The notes beneath the pieces were generated by a model. That model did no database searches. It saw only the letters and a list, made by a program, of their open reading frames with translations, and was not told the origin of the DNA. Shown piece after piece: positions 46,094 through 57,770 of a stretch of DNA of 64,000 bases (positions are counted from its first letter, which is position 1; each line of letters starts with the position of its first letter). This DNA comes from Gymnopus androsaceus JB14 (taxonomy: Eukaryota > Basidiomycota > Agaricomycetes > Agaricales > Omphalotaceae): contig ML769540.1 in the NCBI GenBank assembly GCA_009733575.1, forward strand, positions 51,344 through 115,343, read 5' to 3'. The position numbers and the translations under genes were made by a program.

Positions 46094-46959
46094 ATAACTT
46101 AAGCCAACCGTATCTTAGAAAAAAACGATATACTTACTCGTCTACAGTACATATACATCTGCGTAGAAAGGTAGAACTGATGAAAAGTAGAAATATGGTT
46201 GATCTTCAAGCGCGTCTTCAACATTGAATGTTTACAAATTGGCCGCGACGAGGTTGAATCTTGTGGTATTGAATTACGAAGTGGGATCACTGTAGCTCAA
46301 CACGGCGGTAGAAGTAGCCAGCAGCAAGCTTTAAATGAATCAGCTATTTTCGGAAAGAGTATAGAAAATAAGCCTACTTTGCACTAGCTGTCCAGTCAAC
46401 AGGCGGAGACTCCCTAGTACCAATGATTGTCTTCTTCGCTATATTCGGTACGCTCTTATCTGTCAATAAAGAGGTACGCTGGACTGGGAGGGTATATATT
46501 GTCGTTGGGCGGAGCACTGACTACTAAGCTACGATTATCGGTGGAGAGTGTAACTTATAATTTTACCAACCACTGGTCCGTGGATAACCACTGGATCCGA
46601 GGTTCATTAACCAGAGACAATTTGAAATTGGATCCGTACGGTATTGTTTGTGCAAGACCGTCATAAGTTGGTCGGTCCTCGACAATATACGGTGAGAGGC
46701 TAAGGCCACCGCGCACGACGCGGTCATAAGAATGCTTAGCTCTCTTCCGTTCACCCTCTTGAAAAAACAAACTCTTGATTGATGCTAACGACAATCATCA
46801 GGCAAATACAAACCCCAAATCCCAGTCAGACTTCCGAGCCTCCCAAGGACTGTAATTGTACAATGTGTATTTCCGTCAACTTGCAATACAGCTAAAGCAG
46901 CCTTATGTACCCAGCAATAAACCCAAGCCCCATTCTTTGAGTCTGAAAACCAGGCGGAA
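46094..46959. other. Intergenic between convergent genes
   Basis: No exon is supported. 46685-46897 is the second copy of the repeat at 43014-43245. Confidence 0.4.
46685..46897. repeat. Second copy of the 43.0-kb repeat, 3' of the OPT gene
   Basis: It matches 43014-43245 in the same orientation, so the two copies bracket the double-bond reductase gene as direct repeats 3.6 kb apart. Confidence 0.65.
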
Positions 46960-49900
46960 TTAGGTCAATCGCTTGCAGTAGTCTGGGTTTCCAACCGGGT
47001 TGAGAGCCCAGTTCGGAAAATCGACGACACGACCTCCAGCTCCTCCAACCTAATATAAAATTTCCATGACGATAAGCAGTCGGGACTGGCACGATGCAAA
47101 AAGGCGTCTCACAGCAAAGCTATATGGCCAATGTTAATGTTAAAGATCAGGATCAATGGCAGGGTAGAAGAAACACTTACGAATACACGAAAACCATGAC
47201 TTCAGTGCCTAAGGAACAAGAACGTCAGTCTTAAAATGGGAATGTATGTCTTTAGAAAACACACCGCCGTCAAGAGCAGCGGAGAGTCTATGATAAGCGC
47301 GACACGTTTAGTGAACGGGCCAATAAACGAATATTATACTCTATACGTACAAGAAATTGTATTTCCGGAACCATCTAGGATGGTACTTGCGAAGGAAGAA
47401 CTGGCTGAAGATGCAAAGGAGGAACGTCATGAAGATGGAAGAGTTGATTCCGCCTATGTATACAAAGAATCAGCCCCAGACAATGTATTCGAGTAATCGA
47501 GCACACACCGGAGAGAAATCCGATTTGCACAGTTATCATAGGCGTAATGACAGAGTCAAAATGCGCGTTGGGGAATTTCTTATGAAGGAGCCAGAAAGGC
47601 ACTGGAACCACCAAACCAATAAGGATTGACATTGGGACGATCTGTACTCGTAGCGAAAAGATCAGCATCATTAGCAGTGTCAAGGCAAATCAGCTGAGAA
47701 AAAGCATACCCCGTAGCGTCCAGATGGCGTATAGAGCTCTTTGGCAAGTGCTCCCCAAGATATACTGCAATAAAAACACTTTCAAAACGGCTTCCCCTTG
47801 ACACCAATAAGTCTACTACGCACGCGTCGCTAGATAACGATCAGTTTACTAGAACCATCTTTGACGCATGAAGCCATACCTATTGAAGCTTTGAATTGCA
47901 GCACCAGACCAAACGTTAGTTCCCTGGACGCTGAGAAGAATTTCTCGATTGCTTGCAATGACGATTTTCATAATCAAGTAGTTGAGAAGGGCTGTTGGAT
48001 TGGGCTTGTCAGTAACCTCGCGTCTACAACTTCAATTGTTGCCGCTGTTGCTTACCGCCAATGACGGCCCCAAGGCATTGCCTAGAAGTCAAGTACCAAT
48101 TAACACCCGCCGCACCAGCTATGAGATTCAGCAACACACATTGTAAATGTAACCCGAGGGGGGAGCTTCGTGTATTGACCTAACGGTAGAAAAGCATCAG
48201 CAATTTATGAGGACGCTAACTAGAAAAAGACAAGTGTTTACCCATCTTCAAATCACGAGTCATGGAACGACCTTGCTCCGTCGAATTGTACGCGTAGAGC
48301 GTAAAGTACATGTTTGCCTATACGTATGTTCGTTGGAAAGAGAATGTTAAATTGACCGGGCAAGCCTACCCGAGGTTTTCCAGGAACAAGAGCAGCACCG
48401 AGCATCTAGAGCAGTGTGTGTTAGTGGAAAACTCGAACCCCAAGTGGATAGGCCTGTACACGGGCAATATCTTCAGTACCAGGGACAAAGCTGAGAGAAA
48501 AAGGCGATTGGTTAAAGCATAGAATATAAAAGAGATTTTGACCTTTACTTACCATAGTATAGCGTATAGCGCAGAGATAATCGGCAGAAAGAATGCAGCA
48601 AAGCCGACAGCTTCAAGATAACGTGGTAAGTTTGAATGCTTCAACTGTCTAGGCATTTGATAAAGCGACCTACAGATGAAAAATGCCCACCTAAATGGCA
48701 CAAATTAGCGAAGTATCCTACTTAATATTATTTCCTACGTACCAAGGTAGCTGAGATGATCCCGTGTAGTTGGTAGCCAGAGCAATAGCCATAGACGCGA
48801 TGAACATGGCCGTGTACCACCAAAAAGGCACTTCGTCGTAAACCTGTAATCAGATATCCGGCTGAGTATACAACCCAGCTATAGTCAACGATATGAAAAG
48901 CGCACCTTCATCTTCTCATAGTGCGCTGAATAAAAAAGTCAATTGTTTAGATCAGGGAACAGGTAATGGAATATTATTGACCATCCTCCACTGTGCCGGC
49001 CTGAAAAAATGGATTCAATCAGATACCGAGCTCGTCACTGCAAGTTTCGATATCGCGCACCCGAGCTGCTAACAACGCATGCCAGAGTTCCTTTCCGTTC
49101 CAAATAATGATATGGGTGACTGTCAAAAGCGGAGTGTAGAAAAAATTAATTAAGGAATTTGAAGGTGAATCAAGGCTTACTCGTAGCACCGAAAGATAAA
49201 CTGGTTCCAATCTTCGTAACGATCTGCGTAGCAGCGTACCATGGCAGACCGACAGCAGCAAGCTTTTCTTCATTAAGAGTAAAGTCCGCATTCAGGACTT
49301 CCGTTTGAGGATATTCTGTGCCATTCTCAAGAAATAGTAACTTTTGGAAGATATTTGAATTTTTGACTTGCAAGGAGAGAGATGATAGCCCACTTGAGAA
49401 AGGAAAGGGAAATTCTGGGCACTGTCAGATAGAATAAAGGTGAATAAGAAAATGCTCTTTCCAACAAAAAATCTATCCTTACTTCCACACATTGTTCGCA
49501 AAGACAGCTGCAAAGGCTATTCTGTGCGCAACAAGAATCAAGATTCAGACTTGGATTTCAAGAGCACACCAATCATCGATTGAAGTACTCACATGCATAT
49601 AAGCACACCAGCGTACAGCGATAATTGTGTTTGGATAGGCTGGAAAAGTGCACCGTAGGCTGAGCCTCCACTACCGACGTAGTTCCAATCTAAAGCCAGG
49701 ACGATATCAGGGGAGTACCATACACACCCAAAGGCATAGATCGAGCATACCGAAGCAAAGGGAGAAAAGACCCATGCCTATTCGAAAGGAGTTGATAAAC
49801 AATATGAACAGTATCGCCAGTGATACGGACGAACCTTCGTTCCCGGCGGCCCCTCCGAAAATGCGGGTGACCCTTTTTTTAGTGCACACGAGTTGCGAAG

Positions 49901-51286
49901 GCGGGGAAGGTACATATCGGTTTCAGTTTCATATGGAAGGGAAGGGGGGGCGTAGCAAAGAAAGTAAGAGAATGTGAGCTGAAGAGCGACAACGGAAAGA
50001 CACTCACCAAGGGCTATTTCTCCGCGCTAGACAAAACACAGATAGGCCTGTGAGCATCGGAGCGATGTACCTGTGTAAAGTATATCGTCGTCAGTCGGAA
50101 GTTGGCCTTGTTCCAACCAAAAAAAAACGTACTCAGGGATCCACTGCCAGAAGACTAAATCATGCTCTGGTCAATTCAAGGACTCAACCGGTATGAAAAA
50201 CCACGCACAGATGATGATAAATAAAGTCCAAAAAAACTTGACTCTCTTCTTTTGCAGTGCTTCGTTTTGACCAAGATGCAGAACCTGAAACATCTGAATC
50301 GTAGGCATCAAGTTCGGGAACACCATGCTTGTAGGGTAGACCAGGAATCCCCGCATCATGCCTGTAAAAGGAAAGTATGCGCACTTCAAAACCATACAGA
50401 TAAGCATGTTTTTTAAAGATAACTCACCTCCCAAACCATACCCCAGAAGCTGACTACCAAGCAAAGTGAAAACCGCAACAGCAACATTCGGCGTAACATT
50501 GTAAAACAAGTCATCTGCTGCAAAAATATTGATAGCCAAAGCTCCATGAGTCGCAGCAGCGGACATGATGAGTATCCCGACATGTTCCTTGATATTGAAC
50601 CTTCCAGGATTGATAAATCTCCAAAACGCCGTGTCACGGGTGGGGAATCGTGGATTGAGTGGCCCAGGGAGTACTTGTTCCATGATTTTACCCAGGATGA
50701 AGGCAGCAGTTTGGAGGAATAGTTGGCTGACGTAGACTGTTTGGGGACGGAAAGCCTGGTTTTTTAGAGGAAGAGAAAGAAGTTCGGTGAGTGACGCGGA
50801 CGCGGGATTGAAGGATGGCGTACAAAGATCTCGCTGAGAACAGCACCGAAGCATGACAGACCCAACGACAAAAACCACAATCTCAAGGTCCAAACCGGAA
50901 GAGTAGGATCATCCTGGAATGAATATGATCAATACCCAACACCGACTGTGTAGAAAGAGGCTTACTTCGAGAGAAATCAGTCGAAGACTCCAATCGTTGG
51001 CAGTTTCTAAGTATTTCGTGGACGTGGGTCAAACAGATGACTCGAAGCTAGGTTTTGCGTTCAAGAAATACGTACCGATAGGTCTCTCTTTCCCGTCAGC
51101 TCCCAAGTCAATCGCACGAACATCTTCATAAACATCACCAATGAAAGAATCCGCGCTTTCGTTAATGATCTTCTCGTTGTTTCCTCCAAAGGAGTCTTCG
51201 TTTAAAACCGAAGATTCCTTCTCATCCATGAAGGAGCCAGTGTCCTTTCGGTTAACCAGTCTGGGGAGCGAGTCAGCGTCAGCCAT
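46960..51286 (-). CDS. Oligopeptide transporter, OPT family
   Basis: A proton-coupled plasma-membrane uptake system for small peptides or glutathione. The start MADADSLPRLVNRKDTGSFM opens an acidic cytosolic tail. Membrane segments follow: LWFLSLGLSCFGAVLSEIF, FRPQTVYVSQLFLQTAAFIL, PGPLNPRFPTRDTAFWRFIN (family NPG region), YNVTPNVAVAVFTLLGSQLL, GFLVYPTSMVFPNLMPTIQM, TRIFGGAAGNEG, DWNYVGSGGSAYGALFQPIQ and VTHIIIWNGKELWHALLAAR. VPFWWYTAMFIASMAIALAT, YFTLYAYNSTEQGRSMTRDL (N-S-x-x-Q-like motif), ASNREILLSVQGTNVWSGAA, ILIGLVVPVPFWLLHKKFPN and the C-terminus NPVGNPDYCKRLT (stop 46960-46962) complete it. It is split by some 20 introns. Every junction I checked is in phase, so it looks functional. 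Confidence 0.9.
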
Positions 51287-52474
51287 AATTCAAGGCTACT
51301 GTGGGGTGGACAGGTCGGGAGATCCTTCGTCTCCAGACTCAGCCAGTCCTTTAATAAGAGTCCGAGGTTCCTGAAGATAAGAAGAAGAAACGTTATCATG
51401 CATTCTGAACGAAAGAAGCTAGACCTACATCTGAGAATGCCAAAGAAGATAGATTCATGTGCTCATGGGAGCTACTTATTTGGTTCTCGACTCAAGCTCA
51501 AGTTCCTGATCTGTAGAAAAAGAATTAAAACTGAGTAGACCACACGACCTCCGCTTACGGCTTCACAAGATATATTGTGAACGCCCGAGCTCTGTAAAAG
51601 TGAAGGCAGGGTAGGATGGCCGAAATAATCTGCAGAGTGAGATAAGGAAAGACTCCCCCACATCATGTAGTGCAGGTATTAGCGAGATTTGAAGCCTGCG
51701 CGTGATAGAGCAGTGATAGTGGATAGACCCTTCTTGGCGGATATCTGATGAGAAGGAAAGAAAAAAAGAGAAGCTCTTGGCAGTGGCACCGTTCACTGTG
51801 ACTTTCGGGTCCGTTCGTGTGGGATGAGACTCGATAGGTAAAGGATTAGTACGGCAGGGACCCCGCAAGATGCGAGCGTTGGTCATTTGCTCAGACCTTT
51901 TTTTTTCTGCCGGGTTCTTGTCTGGTAGAATTTGAATATCGTTGAGAAGACGCGTGAATCGCGGAATATTGCGGACGAAGTATCTGCGCATGTATAGATA
52001 GATCATAGTGCAAAGCGGGAAGTATAACTTCAACAACATTCTTTAGTGCTCGAGCTTGGAAACGATGTAAAGATGCGCACCTGGCAATTTTCCATCCAAT
52101 GAAGATTGAAATAGAACGTTACGGGGCTGGCTCCGTCAACTAATCGAATACTGGAAGGACGCTGGATATGAGATAAGATTTCCGCTCAGCCAAAGCGTAA
52201 GAATTCAGAGGATCAGCATGAGCCTATGGAGACCTATGGGCTAGAGGAATACCTGTTGGAATTCGCGAGGGCGCAGAGAAAAGGAGCTTGGAAGATCGGA
52301 GCCGTTGGGCCGACACTTGGAAGCGCGGGCTACAATAGCAAAACAAGCGCCCACCCTGAAGAAAAACTCTCATCAATTCCGACTCAAGCGACGATAAGTT
52401 ATCTCTTGAGACACGTTCATTCCCAGTGCGTAATCTATAAAAACTATTGCATCTATTTGTGTATTCAACCAGTC
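51287..52474. other. Divergent upstream region of OPT and EOS1-like genes
   Basis: About 1.2 kb separates the two starts. A 158-codon minus-strand frame at 51563-52039 has low-complexity sequence and no motif, and is probably chance. The EOS1-like frame remains open upstream to 52226. Confidence 0.35.
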
Positions 52475-53461
52475 ATGTTTCCAGATAAGCCCCGACGCGA
52501 ACCTCATGTTTTGGTCAATTCGCAGCAGTCGCAGTCGTCGTTGAAGAAGAATAATTCTACGAGTTCTCCGGCCATCTTTATTCCCACTATCACTCCTGTT
52601 TTTCTTGTTCCTCGATCGGAAAAACCATTATTTCTTCGTCGAACGAGCTCTTCATCTTCGATACCTGTCTGGGACATGCATCCCGATAGCGCGTCGAAGC
52701 GCAAACAGACCAAGCTTATCAGTACAAAGCCTGGGCAGAGAGGTGCAGGAGAGACTGAGACTGAGACTGATGAACCGCCCCGGCACCTCCCAATATCGCG
52801 TCTCCCGCCCTCGCCTCGCAGCCCGCTGATCCCTCCAAACATCCTCCAAGCACGTCTAACCCCCCTTCTCTTCGAATTCTCCCGTCTCTTATCAATAGTC
52901 CCAGCATTATTCGGTGTTTTTTATCTCTGTTATCATATATATTCACCTCCGGACCCTACTACTGTGGTTGACGGAAGCGGGAGACGGCCTCCGGAGAGGG
53001 TCGATTTTGGCGTGGCTGCTCTTTGGGCCCTTTTAACAGGATACCAATGCCTGCACCTAACAACGGGCCTTCTCGCGCGCTGGCGAGTCTACTACCCGCC
53101 TCTAGCAACGCTCATCCGTCTCATCTCCCTCCAAGCCATCTGTTGGCCCGCAACCCACTTGACCCTCTCCCTCCTCGAGCATGACAAACGCCCCGTCATC
53201 GTGTGGGCCGTTATTGGCACTACGACCTGTGCTAGTCGAAGTGTCCAGATCTGGGTTACCAGTAATCTTTGGTGGGAGGGAACGGGTGCGAAGGGCGGAC
53301 CCGGTAGAAGCAATAACTGGCAGTGGTTGAAAGGCGGTCAGTGGGGTGGCCGCAGGTGGGATTGGAATGATGTCGTCAAAAAGTGTATGTTGCCCGCTGG
53401 AGTGGTTTATTGTGTCATGGCTTGGGCGGAGCAGTTAAGGCGGGAGTGGTCGGGGTGCTAG
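52475..53461 (+). CDS. EOS1: Eos1-like ER membrane protein (N-glycosylation, oxidative-stress tolerance)
   Basis: Intronless, 328 residues from MFPDKPRREPHVLV (ATG 52475). The frame is open to 52226, but that part lacks family features. A Ser/Thr-rich basic N-terminus is followed by LTPLLFEFSRLLSIVPALFG plus VFYLCYHIY (TM1), VDFGVAALWALLTGYQCLHL (TM2), LARWRVYYPPLATLIRLISL, QAICWPATHLTLSLL (TM3), PVIVWAVIGTTTCASRSVQI (TM4), a Trp-rich loop and CMLPAGVVYCVMAWAEQL. The RLLSIVPALFG and YPPLxxLIRLxSLQAxxWPATH motifs match fungal Eos1, a yeast ER protein linked to N-glycosylation and peroxide tolerance. Confidence 0.85.
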   Translation: MFPDKPRREPHVLVNSQQSQSSLKKNNSTSSPAIFIPTITPVFLVPRSEKPLFLRRTSSSSSIPVWDMHPDSASKRKQTKLISTKPGQRGAGETETETDEPPRHLPISRLPPSPRSPLIPPNILQARLTPLLFEFSRLLSIVPALFGVFYLCYHIYSPPDPTTVVDGSGRRPPERVDFGVAALWALLTGYQCLHLTTGLLARWRVYYPPLATLIRLISLQAICWPATHLTLSLLEHDKRPVIVWAVIGTTTCASRSVQIWVTSNLWWEGTGAKGGPGRSNNWQWLKGGQWGGRRWDWNDVVKKCMLPAGVVYCVMAWAEQLRREWSGC

Positions 53462-53800
53462 GCTCAAGGCTTGTGATGGTTATTTCTCGTGTTTGTTACA
53501 GGTTTAGGCTTACATTATCAACTTGGTGTATTAATAGTATGCTGTATTGTTTTTACTTTTACCGTTTATCGTAAATACCCTTTGAAAGCAGCAAAATTAT
53601 CATTTCGACTTTGAATTCGGACAAGAATGTTGTGTGACTCGGACGATGGGCACGATCCCGGTCCCGCGATATGCTTAGCTTCAATCTCGTCGCCTGCTTT
53701 ATACGAAAGCAGCGAAATCATTATACTTGTGAGACCAAGTACCAAGCTACAACAAGAGGTTTGAAGTGATCTTGAAATTGCTCCTAACAATTCAAAGAGC

Positions 53801-53850
53801 AAGGTACCCTATTCCAGAGACCTCCAGCAAAAATACAGGTTTTGCTGATG
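53801..53850 (-). mobile_element. Half copy of the CATCAGCAAAACCTG MITE
   Basis: AAGGTACCCTATTCCAG is the exact reverse complement of the core of the 20.6-kb element. It is followed by a terminus ending AAATACAGGTTTTGCTGATG. The other terminus is missing. Confidence 0.6.
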
Positions 53851-54259
53851 GAGAGCCCTCAAGTACATCTTGCTACAATACATATCAGTTCATACTGTAA
53901 TTATTCCCCAAGCAAGTCAAATTGAGATTTGAGGGTAATCAAAACTGCAGAAATAATAGATGATAGGTGAATTTTAGGGATAATTCTATTGATTGCACTT
54001 ACAGATGTCCCATTGAGCTCCTCTCTTGATTCCTCCATTTCTGATGATTTTTAAGGATGTCAGTCACCTTTTTGTCATACCAGTTACATAGTGTTAGATA
54101 TACCTAAGATAATCCTAAGTTCCAACATGGCAACATCTCAGTGATCATGTTTTCTAGAAAGTGTCCATTCAAAATTCAAAGTATATACAGTCTACAAAAA
54201 GCTTGGATAGTCTGACTGATAGCTTTGAGGCAGAAAGATATAATATCTAATCTTGATTT

Positions 54260-54475
54260 TGTTGGATTTGATTTTTGCTGAGTGCCGTTGCTTGCCACGG
54301 CCTCCGATTGGAAATATTAATTTACTGTATATAAGCTTGATATAAGCCTGTTTGTAGTACTTTTAGTACTTTGATCCCCATCCATTTTGCCTCCTGACTC
54401 CCACTACAAGGCTCAAACAGAATATACTGTTTGACTCTGCTCTTCTCAAGTGAAGCCGTACCCGTGTATCTCAAC
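54260..54475 (+). repeat. Left inverted arm (about 215 bp) flanking the NLR locus
   Basis: It starts TGTTGGATTTG and contains GAGTGCCGTTGC, GCCTCnGATTGGAAAT, a TATA stretch, TTTGCCTC, AGGCTCAAACnGAATATACT and TATCnCAACAG. The same blocks occur in reverse complement, ending CAAATCCAACA, at 60390-60603. Confidence 0.7.
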
Positions 54476-54505
54476 AGATTTAGCATTTTGCATGGGAGTG
54501 CTTAT

Positions 54506-54674
54506 CATCAGCAAAACCTGGGTGGTCCCATAGCAAGGTCCCCATCTGTCCAGAACTGGACAGTTCTATGACTGCTATGGATTGTATTGGAGCTTCTGTA
54601 CAGTGCTGTAGAGCAACTCATAGCAACTCATAGCAATCCATAGCAATCCATAGTTCATCCAGGTTTTGCTGATG
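54506..54674. mobile_element. 169-bp MITE with CATCAGCAAAACCTG termini
   Basis: Perfect 15-bp terminal inverted repeats. The core differs from the 20.6-kb copy and contains a short tandem CATAGCAACT/CATAGCAATC array. No clear target duplication is seen. Confidence 0.75.
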
Positions 54675-55307
54675 TCATGTAGCTAGTTCAACTGAAAGGC
54701 TAGTTCAAAGAAGTTCAACCTGCAGTTAACTTGTTGAAAATTTGCAGCCCCTTGCCACTTGGTACTAGTAGTAATAGCTATGTATTTTAAGCCTGTAGAA
54801 CACTTTTAAATACACTAGTTGTGGATAATTTATGCTGCACTGAGGATTGTACTGAGCTATAATGCATCATAAGAATGAGAAAAAAACAGGCCAAATGGGC
54901 CAATTTGCTCCATTCTGATCTCTGACATGAATCTTGGTAAGAATCTCAACATCTTGCATAGCTTGCATAGACCATTTATATTGAAATGTCCAAGCAATGT
55001 CATCTCTAGTTCTACAGTGTGCTACAGTAGAGGGAGGGAGTAGCTTATGACTATGTATGCTACATGAGCTTCATAGAGCTCCGGAGGACACATGCAAGTT
55101 TCAGATGCATGCATTTGAAATACAGTATGAGTAGTAAATTACTTAAACAAGGTAACTGATTCCACCCAGGTAGAAAAGAAAATGTTATTCAAATTTATGA
55201 TAGGTAAGTATCACATGTACCTATGAGTACCTATGATTTCAGCAAAATTCTTACCTCAACATGTATATATCCAACTAACAGCCTGCCAGTATGAAAGCCT
55301 ATGAATG

Positions 55308-57770
55308 TTAAACATCAAATGGATGTACCTCTGGCCCCTGAGCATTCACATCAGCTTCATGGGTCAAAAGGAGCTGGACAGTAGCTTGATTTCTATTGAA
55401 TACTGCTGCTTGGAGAGCATTTCCATATTTGCCTCCCTGAGCATTCACATCAGCTCCATTGTTCAAGAGAAGCTGGACAATGGCTTCCTTTCCATTGAAT
55501 GCAGCCACTTGAAGAGCATTTCCATATTTTCCTCCCTGGGTATTCACATCAGCCCCATTGTTCAAAAGAAGCTGGACAATATCTTCATTTCCATTGAGTA
55601 CTGTTGCTTGGAGAGCATTTCTATATCTGCCTCCTTGAGTATTCACATTAGCTCCACTGTTCAAAAGGAGTTGGACAATAGCTTTATTTCCATTGAATGC
55701 TGCTGCTTGCAGAGCATTTCCATAATAGCCTTCCTCAGCATTCACATCAGCTCCATTGGTCAAAAGGAGCTGAACAATGCCTTCATTTCCACTGGATGCT
55801 GCTGCTTGGAGAGCATATCCATATTTGCCTCCCTGAGCATTCACATTAGCTCCATAGTCCAAAAGAAGTTGGACAATGCCTTGATTTCCATTAGATGCTG
55901 CTGCTTGGAGTGCATTTCCATAATAGCCTTTTTGAGCATTCACATCAGCTCCATTGGTCAAAAGGAGCTGCACAATGACTTCATTTCTGTTTGATGCTGC
56001 TGCTTGAAGGGCATTTCTATATCTGCTTCCCTGAGCATTCACATCAGCTCCATTGTTCAAAAGGAGTTGGACAATGGCTTCATTTCCAATGGATGCTGCT
56101 GCTTGAAGAGCATTTCCATAATAGCTTCCCTGAGCATTCACATTAGCTCCATTGGCCAAAAGAAGCTGGACAATGACTTCATTTCCACTGGCTACTGCTG
56201 CAAAGAGAGCATTTTTATATCTGCCTCCCTGAGCATTTACATGAGCTCCATTTTTCAAAAGGAACTGGACAATGGCTTCATTTCCATTGGAAGCTGCTGC
56301 TTGAAGAGCATTTCCATATTTGCCTCCCTGAGCATTTGCATCAGCTCCATGGTCCAGAAGAAGCTGAACAATGGTGTCATTAGTTTGGGTAACTGCTACT
56401 TGGAGAGCGTTTCCATATACTCCTCCTTCTGCATTAATGTCACATTCACCACTCAAAATCAGGTTATGCACACTCCTTTTCAAACCACCATCAACACCCC
56501 AATACAGTGGGCTGGGCATCTTCCCCCCAAAATATCCATGATTTATTCTTACCCAGGCTTGAAATGGTGCATCTCCTGCTTTCAGAAAGCCTTCAATTAA
56601 ATTTTCTAGGTCTGTCTCTGGACCTGATTCTTCCACTGGTTTTGCATGGGCTCGCCAATATTTTGCTGCATAATAATATGTTTGTGACTTAGAAGATATA
56701 AAACTCATTTTACTTATGACATTGCCAGTTGATTTTAAAAGATATATGATGCATGCTTTAGCCAATGAGGCATGAGCAAGCTGTGCATTGATTTCAAACA
56801 AACCCTTTGTTTGATCCCAATTTGCCTTGGTAATCAGAAACTCTTTCACAGAGGTGTGTGCCAATTGGACAATATTGTTTGTGTCAACAGTCACAAGATT
56901 GGAGTCAATAACTAGCTCTACTTTCAAGGTCATGCCATTACTTGGATACATTTCCTGCTTTTCCAAGTCAATTGCAAGGAAATCTGAAACCTGCTCTTTA
57001 TTTAATGGTTCAAAGGCAAATGTCAACCACATTAGAAGATGATGAGCATCTTTTGCATATTCACTTTGCTCAGCATGCTTTATGGCATGCATATATGTCT
57101 CATGCAAGTCACGAGGTAGTTTTAGCAATGTCTGAATAACTGCCTTGTCATTTGGACATTGTATCAATGTTTTAAGCTGACAATCCACCCAGCGGAATCT
57201 AGTGATCACAGATATAAGTATGGATGTATTTATAAGATTTTGAATACTTACTGCTTGAGCTTGAATCAATGTTTCAACACTTTGCTTCAACTTCTTTAAA
57301 TGGAGCTGCACTTGATCTTCAATAAGAGAAATATCTTCTTCAATTCTGGAGCCTTTAGTGTCCAATGCAAATAGCAACCCAATATCAACTGCTTGGCCCT
57401 CTGGTGAATATCAGCTTGTAACAACAGTTCGTATTTTTGCAGAGATGCTTGCCACCCACTTCACTACATAGGCTCTATCCTGCAGGTTGCATTCATCTAA
57501 TGCATCTATCATGATACATCCCAAGATAGAACACTGAATAATCCTATTTAGGGTATTTTCCAACTGTAGATTGCGAGGTTGGTCAACTTGATGACCTCTG
57601 TTGCACTGGCTATACAATTCTTGCAATTCTGGATGAATTCCTTGTGCATTCACACCCATTTGTTGCAGCATATTTAACAGAAATCCTCGATAACCAGATT
57701 TGTTTCCTGTATTATCCCGGAAATCAAAATAGTGAAACCAAACATTCATCAGCAAGTTAGGAAATCTATG
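55308..57770 (-). pseudogene. NACHT-ankyrin NLR-like protein (STAND ATPase), truncated, one in-frame stop
   Basis: The 5' exon encodes the NACHT core: NVWFHYFDFRDNTGNKSGYR, FLLNMLQQMGVNAQGIHPEL, Walker B CIMIDALDECNLQDRAYVVK and KIRTVVTS. A TGA at about 57409 replaces the expected Arg and is followed in the same frame by YSPEGQAVDIGLLF. The rest includes RWVDCQLKTLIQCPNDKAVI, LPRDLHETYMHAIKHAEQSE, HHLLMWLTFAFEPLNKEQVS and VQLAHTSVKEFLI. Twelve 33-residue ankyrin repeats (VQLLLNNGADVNAQGGKYGN-type) then end PEVHPFDV at 55308. No P-loop exon was found upstream. NACHT-ANK proteins of fungi are linked to non-self recognition. The CGA-to-TGA change and missing P-loop suggest loss of function. Confidence 0.8.

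Larger units (their letters stand above)
53462..55307. other. AT-rich repeat region 3' of EOS1
   Basis: No gene is supported. It contains MITE pieces at 53801-53850 and 54506-54674, an inverted arm at 54260-54475 and, near 53979, GGATAATTCTATTGA, which resembles the terminus of the 41.9-kb MITE but without a visible partner end. Confidence 0.45.

Noticed and set aside
51563..52039. 158-codon minus-strand frame upstream of OPT
   Set aside because: No motif, poor composition, located in a promoter interval; kept only as a note.
52504..52842. 112-codon minus-strand frame
   Set aside because: Antisense to the Ser/Arg-rich N-terminus of the Eos1-like protein.
55305..56600. Two long plus-strand open frames (229 and 198 codons) opposite the ankyrin array
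   Set aside because: They are mirror frames of the highly regular ankyrin repeats; their periodic sequence follows from the sense-strand repeat.
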